Positions 1 through 7,363 of a DNA stretch of 64,000 bases are shown in pieces. Numbering within the stretch: the stretch's first letter is position 1; each line of letters opens with the position of its first letter. Position numbers and translations under genes: made by a program. Source of the DNA: Rhodococcus koreensis (GTDB lineage Bacteria; Actinomycetota; Actinomycetes; Mycobacteriales; Mycobacteriaceae); the NCBI RefSeq assembly GCF_900105905.1, contig NZ_FNSV01000005.1, forward strand, positions 124,001 through 188,000, read 5' to 3'. Below the pieces are notes generated by a model. The model made no database searches, was not told where the DNA came from, and saw nothing but the letters and a program-made list of their open reading frames with translations.

Positions 1-1410
1 TCCCGCATTGGTGACGATGCCGTCCGGGACGATCTCCCGAATTCCGTTCGTGTTCAGGTCGACATTGTCGCGCATGAGTGCGTCGTACCACCCGCTGTCG
101 ACCACGATCCGCCGGGCAAGGGGTGCGTAAGTCGGTACCAGCTTGGCTACTAGTTCAGGGTCATTTCTGACCTTCTCGGCGACGTAGTCCGAGAGCAGCT
201 TGCGCAGGACGTCGTTCTTCTCGCTGATCACCCCACCGCTGGCCTGCCAGTAGGGGTCGGTGACCTGCACGTCCTGCATCGAGAGCGTGGCGATGAACTG
301 GCTGTACGTCGCCCAGTTCCAGTAGTAGGGCATGTTCTCCAACAGCCAGCGGGTGTGTTCCTTGACTTTGCGTTTGAGTCCCGGAGTCTCGACGATCCAG
401 CTCGGGGTCCGCTGGAAGGCCGTGACGTGCTTGGCTGTCTCGGCGATCTTCGGGAGGATCTGGGTGCCCGTGGAGCCGGTCCCGATGACCGCAATGCGCT
501 TGCCGCTCAACTCCAGCGACGGGTCCCAGTTCGCGGTATGCACCACGTTGCCGGCGAAGCTCTCCAGGCCGGGGAAGTTGGGCATCTTGGGGGTGGCGAA
601 GAGTCCGGTTGCGGTGATGAGCACGTTGGCTGAGTACTCGCTGGTCTCGCCGGCGGAGTTGCTCGCCGTGACGCGCCAGGTGGAGGCAGCGCCGTCCCAC
701 GTCGCATCGACGACCTCCTGGTCGAAGACGATGCGCTCGTCCACCCCGTGTTTGCGGGCGACGGAGTCCATGTAGTCCTTGATCGCCGCCTGAGTTGGGA
801 AATACTCGTCGAAAACGTAGCGCTTTTCGAACTTGTATTGGTAGACGAGGAAGTTCGTGTCCACCCGCACATTGGGATAACGGTGGCGATGCCAGGTCCC
901 GCTCAGGTCGTCGAGGCGTTCGAGAATCGTGTGATTGATGCCGAGACGGCTGAGCTTGATGGACATGGCGATGCCGCTGGCGCCGGCGCCGATGATGAGG
1001 ACGTTGAAGTCGTCGAGCGATTCCGGTGCCTCAGGGGTACTCCAGCGTGGGTCGCGCGGGAACTCCTCCAGGCCCAGTTCTCCCCGATAGGCCTGGAACT
1101 CCTTGTCGGTCAGTGGGCCGCCCTGGAACAGTTCCATGAGGCGCCGCATCTCGGAGTCGCTGGGGACGTCGATGCGGGGACCATGGTTTTCGTTATCGGA
1201 GAGGAACGCGAACGCCTTTGCCCGGACCGTGACGAGGTCCTCGTCGGACAAGGACGGCCACTGGAATACACCACCGCGGAGGGCAACCCACTCGACCCGC
1301 ATCTCCGCGAGTTCTGCGTCACCTGTGGCCTGGTAGAGCGCCAGGCGCAGTGCGTTCGCGTCCGCCTTCTCGACGGCGGCCTTAATCAAATCATCAGTAC
1401 TCAAGATCAT
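1..1410 (-). CDS. HAPMO-like flavin monooxygenase (Baeyer-Villiger type), 3' end cut
   Basis: Predicted NADPH- and FAD-dependent Baeyer-Villiger monooxygenase that inserts oxygen next to a ketone to give an ester or lactone; cytosolic. The 470 codons in the window show a first Rossmann motif GAGASG at about residues 141-146, the BVMO fingerprint FAGNVVHTANWD at 285-296 (F-x-G-x3-H-x3-W-D), and the second dinucleotide motif GTGSTG at 310-315. About 130 residues precede the FAD domain, as in 4-hydroxyacetophenone monooxygenases. The stop lies beyond the left edge. The start is the ATG at 1408-1410; no longer in-frame start looks better. It is the last gene of operon A in view, 145 bp after the EthD-like gene, so it may have its own promoter. 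The substrate cannot be read from sequence. Confidence 0.9.
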   Translation of the reverse strand, partial: MILSTDDLIKAAVEKADANALRLALYQATGDAELAEMRVEWVALRGGVFQWPSLSDEDLVTVRAKAFAFLSDNENHGPRIDVPSDSEMRRLMELFQGGPLTDKEFQAYRGELGLEEFPRDPRWSTPEAPESLDDFNVLIIGAGASGIAMSIKLSRLGINHTILERLDDLSGTWHRHRYPNVRVDTNFLVYQYKFEKRYVFDEYFPTQAAIKDYMDSVARKHGVDERIVFDQEVVDATWDGAASTWRVTASNSAGETSEYSANVLITATGLFATPKMPNFPGLESFAGNVVHTANWDPSLELSGKRIAVIGTGSTGTQILPKIAETAKHVTAFQRTPSWIVETPGLKRKVKEHTRWLLENMPYYWNWATYSQFIATLSMQDVQVTDPYWQASGGVISEKNDVLRKLLSDYVAEKVRNDPELVAKLVPTYAPLARRIVVDSGWYDALMRDNVDLNTNGIREIVPDGIVTNAG

Positions 1411-1490
1411 CGCGTCCAAACGGGGACGGTCACCGCCAGAGGCCGGTGACGGGTGGGGTTCTCGGCTCGACAACCGAGCGGCTGATTGAA

Positions 1491-1509
1491 CTTATCACTG
1501 TGTCATAAG
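1491..1509. promoter_or_regulatory. Imperfect palindrome upstream of the BVMO gene
   Basis: CTTATCACTGTGTCATAAG: arms of 8 bp with one internal mismatch around a TGT centre. A second perfect small palindrome, CTGCAATATGCAG, sits at 1530-1542. Both lie in the 145-bp gap between the EthD-like gene and the BVMO start, so they are candidate operator sites for separate control of the BVMO. No regulator can be assigned. Confidence 0.3.
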
Positions 1510-1555
1510 ATGAGCAATCCGTAATACACCTGCAATATGCAGCATCTGCCCGGTC

Positions 1556-1861
1556 TCAAAGCGAGAATGTGGTCACAGTTCGCTTGTAGTCGAATCCCTG
1601 TCCGACGGTCATGGACCTGTCCGCCGCGAGGCGGTCCCACAGCTCCGCGGCACTACCCTGAACCTCGTAGACAGCCGCAGAGTCGTGCAGGTCATCGACA
1701 CCGTGGGTCAGTGAAGCACTCAACCGATAACGCACCACCGAGCTGACCTCCGGATAACGTTCGAGGATCTCCGGAATGTGAACCTCGTCGTACCACCGCT
1801 CGAACTCGTCGAGCCTTCCCGAGCGAGCCTTCGCCAGGACCGTCAGTCGCTGGATAGTCAT
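1556..1861 (-). CDS. Small EthD-like dimeric alpha/beta-barrel protein
   Basis: A 101-residue protein with the features of the EthD/dimeric ferredoxin-like barrel group: an N-terminal beta strand, then an acidic helix with WYDEVHIPEIL at about residues 23-33. The ATG (1859-1861) overlaps the stop of the upstream dehydrogenase-like gene by 4 bp, so translation is coupled. Proteins of this size and fold often sit in catabolic operons; some aid lactone or muconolactone chemistry, but most have no proven reaction. Role here unknown; the context places it in the ring-degradation operon. Confidence 0.7.
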   Translation of the reverse strand: MTIQRLTVLAKARSGRLDEFERWYDEVHIPEILERYPEVSSVVRYRLSASLTHGVDDLHDSAAVYEVQGSAAELWDRLAADRSMTVGQGFDYKRTVTTFSL

Positions 1862-2886
1862 GCTGGAACCTCCTGGTAGTTCGTCTGTGCCAGAACGCGA
1901 CCGGCCCGGATTCCTGCTTGCATGGCATCTGCTGCGGCGCGGAGGGAGAGCGAGTCCCGGACCCACTGCTCCGCGGGATACTCGGTGAGGTAGCCATAAC
2001 CGCCGTGTACCTGAAGCGCCGCCGCGCTCACCTCCACCGCCGCATCGCAAGCGGTCGCAAGAACGCCTGCCGCTTGCGAAACGTCGGAGGCATCCGCCTC
2101 GAGGGCAGCCGCCACTGAGCTCGCAACCAGCGCGGCCTGTCGTTGCAGCGTGGCGCGGATGACCGGCAAGTCGGTCAGCGGCCCACCGAACTGTTCCCGA
2201 TGACGGGCGTAGTCCACGGCCTGATCCACCGCGGCGCTTGCGATGCCTGTCGCCACGGCCGCAGCACCGAGCCAAGCACTACTCCGAACTTCGTCGGCGA
2301 GGTTGCCCAGGGAGATGCCCGCACCGTTGATACCAACGCTGACCGTCCTTGCTCCGTCCAGTCCGGATCGCCGTACCGGTGAGCTCTGCTGGATCGTGGG
2401 GGACGCGAGCCACACTGCCTCGTCGCCGTCGAGAAGCACGATCGAGTCGAGTGCACTCGCAGGATCAACGCGGTGGATCGTTCCGACGTACGACGTGTCG
2501 TTGCGGTCCAATCGGACAGACATCGCGGCTGCATCGACGGCCACCACGACCTGGCTCCCTGACCGGACAGCCTCGGCGTGCTCGCGAGCCTCCGTGGGGC
2601 CCGCGTCCAGTGCCGTCAATGCGGCACGGGTCTGGGCGCACGCCCAGCCGAGTGCCGGCCAGCTCCGACCGATGAGACTGAGCACGAGTTGGGAGACCCG
2701 CTGGGGGTTCCCGTCGTCCTCGGCATCATCGATCATCCAGAGCCCGAGTCCGCCGAGTTCGGCGCGGAGCGCATCGGCCACAGCCGGCTGGCCGTCATTG
2801 ATCTGGCCTCTGTCACCGGCAAGCCGAGCGAACAGATCGACGATCGCCTCCTCCTCGGCGCGCAGGCGGGGCCCCCGCCAGGTCAT
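1858..2886 (-). CDS. Divergent acyl-CoA dehydrogenase-like subunit
   Basis: A 342-residue member of the acyl-CoA dehydrogenase superfamily, shorter than the usual 380 or more. The C-terminal half is clear: REQFGGPL at about 230-237 and HGGYGYLTEYP at about 293-303. The middle-domain motif that normally binds flavin and substrate (TEP-x-AGSD) is absent, and no Y-E-G-T catalytic segment follows; the corresponding stretch reads LSLRAAADAMQ. This fits a non-catalytic or flavin-sharing subunit of a heteromeric dehydrogenase, as known for steroid side-chain FadE pairs. The start overlaps the upstream crotonase stop by 4 bp. Partner candidates are the dehydrogenases at 5295-6563 and 9879-11045. The pairing is inference. 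Confidence 0.75.
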   Translation of the reverse strand: MTWRGPRLRAEEEAIVDLFARLAGDRGQINDGQPAVADALRAELGGLGLWMIDDAEDDGNPQRVSQLVLSLIGRSWPALGWACAQTRAALTALDAGPTEAREHAEAVRSGSQVVVAVDAAAMSVRLDRNDTSYVGTIHRVDPASALDSIVLLDGDEAVWLASPTIQQSSPVRRSGLDGARTVSVGINGAGISLGNLADEVRSSAWLGAAAVATGIASAAVDQAVDYARHREQFGGPLTDLPVIRATLQRQAALVASSVAAALEADASDVSQAAGVLATACDAAVEVSAAALQVHGGYGYLTEYPAEQWVRDSLSLRAAADAMQAGIRAGRVLAQTNYQEVPA

Positions 2887-3662
2887 GACCAGAACCGGCC
2901 TGCGTCGGGCTCACGGCGCCCGGCGAACGCATCGCTGAGCTCGTGCGCCTCCTGGGTGGACAGATACAGGGTCAGCATCTGGTCGTGCGCCATGCGCGCC
3001 TGACCCGAGACTCCGTTGTGCCGCGCGGAGAAGGCACCCTTCAGGCCTGCCAGAGCCATCGGGCTGCGGGTTGCGATCTCCCGAGCGATCTCACCGGCCC
3101 GTGTCAGAAGTTCGTCTCCCGCCACGACCTCGTTGGCCAGTCCCATCTCCAGGGCCTGTGCCGCCGTGAACTTCTGGTTGAGGTACCACATCTGTTTCGC
3201 GCGCTTGCGGCCGATTGTGTCCTCGAGGTACCACGTGCCGTAGCCGGCGTCGAAGCTGCCGACCATTGGTCCGACCTGGCGGAACACTGCGTGCTCGGCC
3301 GCAATGGTGAGGTCGCAGACGGTGTGCAGGACGTTGCCGCCGCCGACCGCAAAGCCGTTCACAGCAGCAATCACGGGCTTGGCGATGGTGTCGATGGCCT
3401 GATAGACGTCGATGATCGGGAGCACCTGGGATTGGTCGAGCGACTTCATTTCGTCGTGCTCTCCGCCGATGCAGAAGAACTTGCTGCCGGAGCCAGTGAG
3501 GATGGCGACCCGCAGTTCGGGATTGATCCGGAACCGTTGCAGGGCGTCGCTGAGTTCCAGGCAGGTTTCTGCACGGAGCTTGTTGCCTGCCTCTTCGCGG
3601 TTGATGGTGATCGTGACGACGGGGCCTTCGACGTCTACGACGATGTCTTGGTAGTCAGTCAT
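2883..3662 (-). CDS. BadI/MenB-like crotonase, probable ring-cleaving 2-oxocycloalkanecarboxyl-CoA hydrolase
   Basis: A 259-residue crotonase-fold protein. The oxyanion-hole region VNGFAVGGGN and the segment GSFDAGYGT place it with 1,4-dihydroxynaphthoyl-CoA synthase (MenB) and 2-ketocyclohexanecarboxyl-CoA hydrolase (BadI) rather than with ordinary enoyl-CoA hydratases. FFCIGGEHDEM near residue 70 and WYLNQKF after the glycine-rich turn resemble BadI. BadI opens the ring of 2-oxocyclohexanecarboxyl-CoA by a hydrolytic reverse Claisen reaction. A menaquinone role is unlikely because all neighbours are catabolic. It overlaps both neighbours by 4 bp. The exact ring substrate is not known. Confidence 0.8.
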   Translation of the reverse strand: MTDYQDIVVDVEGPVVTITINREEAGNKLRAETCLELSDALQRFRINPELRVAILTGSGSKFFCIGGEHDEMKSLDQSQVLPIIDVYQAIDTIAKPVIAAVNGFAVGGGNVLHTVCDLTIAAEHAVFRQVGPMVGSFDAGYGTWYLEDTIGRKRAKQMWYLNQKFTAAQALEMGLANEVVAGDELLTRAGEIAREIATRSPMALAGLKGAFSARHNGVSGQARMAHDQMLTLYLSTQEAHELSDAFAGRREPDAGRFWS

Positions 3663-4420
3663 GCCTTGTTGCCTTCCTTCTCAGCTGGATCAGGGGTGCT
3701 GGCGTGCCGTGGTGCAGGTTGGCCCGTGCCCAGGCGGCACAGGAGCGGGGGCGGTGCGAACCGGCCGTCGTGCGTCGCCTCGTAGGCCGCCGTGGTTGCG
3801 GCTAGATGACGCTGAACACCGATTTCCTCCAGCATCTGGAACGGTCCCTTGCGATAGCCGAGCCCGAGCTTGACGGCGATGTCGATGTCGTCTGCCGTGG
3901 CCAGTTCGTCGTCGTACGCCTGGACGACGTCGTTCAGATAGGGCAGGAACAGCCAGTCCACGAGGAATCCCGGGTTGTCCTTCACGACCACCGAGCCCCG
4001 TTCGAGTCGCTCAGCAACCTTGCCGACTTCCTCGACGAGGGCCGTGTCGGTCTGCTCGGCGGCGACCACCTCCACGAGTGCGGCGGCAATACCCTCGTGC
4101 CCCCAATGGAGACCGACCAGTTGGGCAGGATCGGAGACCGCTGTCGCAAGCTCGGTCACGGACTGGGTGGATGTGGTCGTTACCAGGATCGACTCCGCGA
4201 GAGCAGCTTTGGACATGGCTCGCAGCACGTCGGACTTGTCCTCCTCCGCCACCACTTCGATGAGCAGATCAACTGCGAGCGCCGGCAATTCGTCCTCCGA
4301 GGGCGAGATCACCTGTACATCGAACCCGTAGCGGGCGAACAGGTCGGCGAGACCGGTCGCCCGGTGAGCATCGCCGATCACTGCAACCGATTGTGTGGTA
4401 GTCACCAGTCGTCCCTTCAT
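3659..4420 (-). CDS. Degenerate 3-hydroxyacyl-CoA dehydrogenase-like protein
   Basis: A 253-residue homologue of the 3-hydroxyacyl-CoA dehydrogenases encoded just upstream and at 13471-14346. The C-terminal domain is recognisable (VVVKDNPGFLVDWL, then GLGYRKGPFQMLEEIG). The NAD-binding loop is lost: where relatives have G-x-G-x-M-G this protein reads IGDAHRATG. The catalytic HF-N-P segment is LHWGHEG, so the His is kept but Asn and Pro are gone. The ATG at 4418-4420 overlaps the upstream stop by 4 bp. It may be a non-NAD structural partner or a specialised enzyme. The frame is intact and coupled, so decay is not evident. Confidence 0.75.
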   Translation of the reverse strand: MKGRLVTTTQSVAVIGDAHRATGLADLFARYGFDVQVISPSEDELPALAVDLLIEVVAEEDKSDVLRAMSKAALAESILVTTTSTQSVTELATAVSDPAQLVGLHWGHEGIAAALVEVVAAEQTDTALVEEVGKVAERLERGSVVVKDNPGFLVDWLFLPYLNDVVQAYDDELATADDIDIAVKLGLGYRKGPFQMLEEIGVQRHLAATTAAYEATHDGRFAPPPLLCRLGTGQPAPRHASTPDPAEKEGNKA

Positions 4421-5298
4421 GATCCGAACAGCCGGGTGTTGTCGTACTCGTAGAAGCCTCTGCCGGTCTTGCGACCGAGGTCGTTGGCAGCGACCATCCG
4501 TTCCACCATCGGCGGGGGGAAGAACCGAGGTTCTCGCAGTTGCTCGTAGAGTCGGGTGGCCACTTGCTGGTGGATGTCCATGCCGACGATGTCCAGCAAT
4601 TGGAAGGGCCCCATGGGGTGACCGAGGCGTGACTTGACCGCGGCGTCGATTCCATCGCGCGTTCCCAGGCCCGATTCGAGCGCATCGATGCACCGGTTCT
4701 CCCACGGAATGAGGAAGCGGTTCACGATGAACCCTGGCCGGTCCTTGGTGACCACCGAGGTCTTGTCCAGCCCTTCCAGGAAGCTCACGGTGGCGTCGTG
4801 GGCCCATGAGGCGGTGTGCCTGCCGTCGGCCACTTCCACGAGGCTCATCAGGGGAGCTGGGTTGCAGTAGTGCGTGCCTACGACTCGCTCGGGGTGCCGG
4901 GAGCCGGAAGCGATGCCGGTCACCGAAAGGGTGGAGGTGTTGGTGTGGAAAAGAGTTCGGTCAGAGACGATTTCGTCGAGTTGGCCGAATAGGTCCTTCT
5001 TCAATGTGAGATCCTCGAACACTGCTTCCACGACGACGTCTGCGAGAGCCAGATCGGAGATCTGTGTGGTACCTCGAAGGCGCGCGGTGGCTGCATCGGC
5101 GTCCGCCTGGGTGATCTTGCCCTTGCGGACCCCCGTCTCGAAGAAGCCACGGACGGTGTCGATTCCTCGCGCGAGGCCCGATTCACTGATGTCGTAAAGC
5201 AACGTCGGATGTCCGGCACGGACCATCACCACGGCGATGCCCGATCCCATGGTTCCCGCGCCCAGAACGGCGACGGTCTTGCGAGCACCCTCGCTCAT
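4417..5298 (-). CDS. 3-hydroxyacyl-CoA dehydrogenase
   Basis: A 293-residue NAD-dependent enzyme that oxidises a 3-hydroxyacyl-CoA to a 3-oxoacyl-CoA. The Rossmann motif GAGTMGSG is at residues 14-21. The catalytic segment THYCNPAP keeps His and Asn-Pro, though Cys replaces the usual Phe. NTSTLS, KDRPGFIVNRFL and the C-terminal GRKTGRGFYEY complete the family pattern. It overlaps the acyl-CoA dehydrogenase upstream and the degenerate homologue downstream by 4 bp each, so all three are co-translated. Confidence 0.92.
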   Translation of the reverse strand: MSEGARKTVAVLGAGTMGSGIAVVMVRAGHPTLLYDISESGLARGIDTVRGFFETGVRKGKITQADADAATARLRGTTQISDLALADVVVEAVFEDLTLKKDLFGQLDEIVSDRTLFHTNTSTLSVTGIASGSRHPERVVGTHYCNPAPLMSLVEVADGRHTASWAHDATVSFLEGLDKTSVVTKDRPGFIVNRFLIPWENRCIDALESGLGTRDGIDAAVKSRLGHPMGPFQLLDIVGMDIHQQVATRLYEQLREPRFFPPPMVERMVAANDLGRKTGRGFYEYDNTRLFGS

Positions 5299-6563
5299 GC
5301 ACTTACCTCCTGTTTCTGCGTGACGCCACGGCTTCCCGGAACCTTGGCGGTCGCAGTGCGATTGATCTCCCGGCCGATGAGGAGTCGTTGGACCTCGTTG
5401 GTGCCGTCATAGATTTGAGTGACCTTGACGTCCCGGAGGCAGCGTTCGACTCCGACGTCGGCCAGGTCGCCGAGCGGCCCGAGGATTCGTGCGCACTCTG
5501 CCGCAACATCCCAACCCAGGTCGGTGCAGGATTGTTTCATCATCCCGATCAGGCCGGTTGGGACATCCGGATTGTCGTCCACGTGGCGCGCCACGGCGAT
5601 CAAGAGAAGTCGCCCCTGAACGATCCGTCCACGAAGGGTTGCCAGTGCAAACAGGTGTTCGTCGGCCAACCGCCCGGGCGACACGCACCGCAACGCGTGA
5701 AGGGTGCGTGCGTAGGCGGCTCGAGCCAGCCCGACTCCTTGTGCTGCTGCACTGATCCGGGACTTGACGACCGATTGCATGACGACCCGCCATCCGCCAC
5801 CCACGCCGCCCAGCAGGGCATCTGCCGGAACAAAGGCGTCGTCGAAGAACACCTCGGCCGTGCTCGACGCGCGCATTCCGAGCTTGGCGAATGGGGTTCC
5901 GCGTCGCACTTCCGCCTGACTGCCATCGACAACGAATGCCCCGATGCCGTCTCGTCCCTTCGCCCGGTCCGTAGTCGCGAAACACACGATCACGCCCGAC
6001 CGGTCACCGGTGGTGATGAAGGTCTTGGAGCCGCTGAGCCGATATCCGTCTGCAGCGGCGTCATAGACGGCCCTGGTCCGCAGCCCGGAGACGTCGCTAC
6101 CGGCGCCGGGTTCGGTGATGGCGAGCGACCCGAGAATGGACCCGTCCAGGAGGCCCGGGACCCACTGTTTCGCCAGGCTTTCACTGCCGAAGGTCATGAT
6201 CGGATAGGCGACGTGCATTTGGGTCATGAATACCAGGCTGGTGGAACCGCAAGCAGCGGAGATCTCCTCCATCGCCGTGGCGTAGGCGACGTTCGAGTCG
6301 CCACTGCCACCCAGTTCACGGGGAAACACCAATCCCATCAACCCGGCGTCGGCGAGGGCACGAACCTCCTCACCGACGAACCCGCCGCCTTCGTCGGCCA
6401 GACGAGCCTTGGGCGCCACCTCGCGCGCAACAACCTCACGCGTCAGGCGCCGAACCTCCAGCTCACGAGTGGTGAGCTGGGCATCGATCGCGGGCTCGTC
6501 CAGCGACTGATGCAGGCTCGAGTAGTCGTCGAGCGACTCTTCCAGGGGAGCCAGCGTGATCAC
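5295..6563 (-). CDS. Acyl-CoA dehydrogenase with Asp at the usual catalytic-Glu position
   Basis: A 422-residue flavoprotein dehydrogenase. It has the motif TEPGAGSDVSG, the FAD/substrate segment KTFITTGDRS, and a C-terminal IYDGTNEVQRLLIGR. In most family members that last segment is Y-E-G-T and the Glu is the catalytic base; here it is Asp. The helix where isovaleryl- and long-chain-type enzymes place their Glu reads VVKSRISAAAQ and has none. The start is taken as the GTG at 6561-6563, which overlaps the stop of the upstream hydratase as GTGA; the open frame continues further but would read through that gene. The electron acceptor would be ETF. Substrate unknown. Confidence 0.88.
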   Translation of the reverse strand: MITLAPLEESLDDYSSLHQSLDEPAIDAQLTTRELEVRRLTREVVAREVAPKARLADEGGGFVGEEVRALADAGLMGLVFPRELGGSGDSNVAYATAMEEISAACGSTSLVFMTQMHVAYPIMTFGSESLAKQWVPGLLDGSILGSLAITEPGAGSDVSGLRTRAVYDAAADGYRLSGSKTFITTGDRSGVIVCFATTDRAKGRDGIGAFVVDGSQAEVRRGTPFAKLGMRASSTAEVFFDDAFVPADALLGGVGGGWRVVMQSVVKSRISAAAQGVGLARAAYARTLHALRCVSPGRLADEHLFALATLRGRIVQGRLLLIAVARHVDDNPDVPTGLIGMMKQSCTDLGWDVAAECARILGPLGDLADVGVERCLRDVKVTQIYDGTNEVQRLLIGREINRTATAKVPGSRGVTQKQEVSA

Positions 6564-7363
6564 TGCGTCCCCCCGACCCCGGTCGCCATTAAGTCTGGGA
6601 AGCTGGCCGTGCGACGTCCCCGGAATGCCTGAATTCCTTCCGTGGACTCCGCGCCGACGATCGCGTCGACAGCGGCGTCGGTCTCGGCCGCAAGCTTCTC
6701 GTCCCACGACCCGGGCGCTTGACGAAGCAGGCGCAGGATCGATCGGACCGCCGCCGGACCGTTCCCGGCGACAGCGTGCGCGACGTTCATCGCTTCCGGC
6801 ATCAGGAGCTCGGGTGAGACCGGCGGGAGGAGGGTCAGACCCAGCTCATAGGCGCGTTGGGCCGTCAGCCGATCACCGGTGAGCATAAGGTGTGCTGCCG
6901 AAGCTGCCCCGATGAGCGGCGCGAGTCGCTGCGTGCCTCCGTAGCCGGGAATCAGGCCCAACCGTGATTCGGGCAATCCGAAGCTGGCCAGCTCGGAGGT
7001 CATCGCGAACGTAGAGGCCAGGACGAGTTCGAACCCCCCGCCGAGCGCGAGCCCATTGACGGCCGCGATCACCGGTAGGTCGGATGACGCGATGTCGCGG
7101 AAGGCGTGCTGCCCTTCCTGCATGACCCGTCGAGCCGAGGCCACGTCGAGACCATCGAGTTCGTCGAGGTCCGCCCCAGCCGAGAAGGCTTTGGTCCCGG
7201 CGCCGGTAATCACTACAACGCGCACGCTCGAATCGGCTTCGGCCCGACACACCTCGTCGCGCAAATCGCAGATGAGTCGACCGTTCAGGGCGTTCATCGC
7301 CTGGGGGCGGTTAATCTCCAGGACCTGCACCGCTCCGTCGCGGGATACGTTCAAATCACCCAT
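6560..7363 (-). CDS. Enoyl-CoA hydratase/isomerase (crotonase family)
   Basis: A 267-residue crotonase. It contains FSAGADLDEL (first CoA-binding and oxyanion segment, near residue 62), AAVNGLALGGGFEL and GLPESRLGLIPGYGGTQRL, where the Glu in PESRLG is one of the two catalytic acids of classical hydratases. The ATG at 7361-7363 overlaps the KstD-like gene upstream by 8 bp; longer frames exist but enter that gene. In a cyclohexanecarboxylate-type route this would be the BadK step, hydrating a cycloalkene-carboxyl-CoA (inference). Confidence 0.9.
   Translation of the reverse strand: MGDLNVSRDGAVQVLEINRPQAMNALNGRLICDLRDEVCRAEADSSVRVVVITGAGTKAFSAGADLDELDGLDVASARRVMQEGQHAFRDIASSDLPVIAAVNGLALGGGFELVLASTFAMTSELASFGLPESRLGLIPGYGGTQRLAPLIGAASAAHLMLTGDRLTAQRAYELGLTLLPPVSPELLMPEAMNVAHAVAGNGPAAVRSILRLLRQAPGSWDEKLAAETDAAVDAIVGAESTEGIQAFRGRRTASFPDLMATGVGGTQ

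Noticed and set aside
2883..3662. MenB for menaquinone synthesis
   Set aside because: It is MenB-like in the GSFDAGYGT segment, but no other men gene is present and it is coupled to catabolic genes.
5388..6632. Long plus-strand open frame (414 codons) opposite the acyl-CoA dehydrogenase
   Set aside because: It has no recognisable motifs and lies antisense to a gene with clear family signatures; GC-rich DNA gives such shadows.
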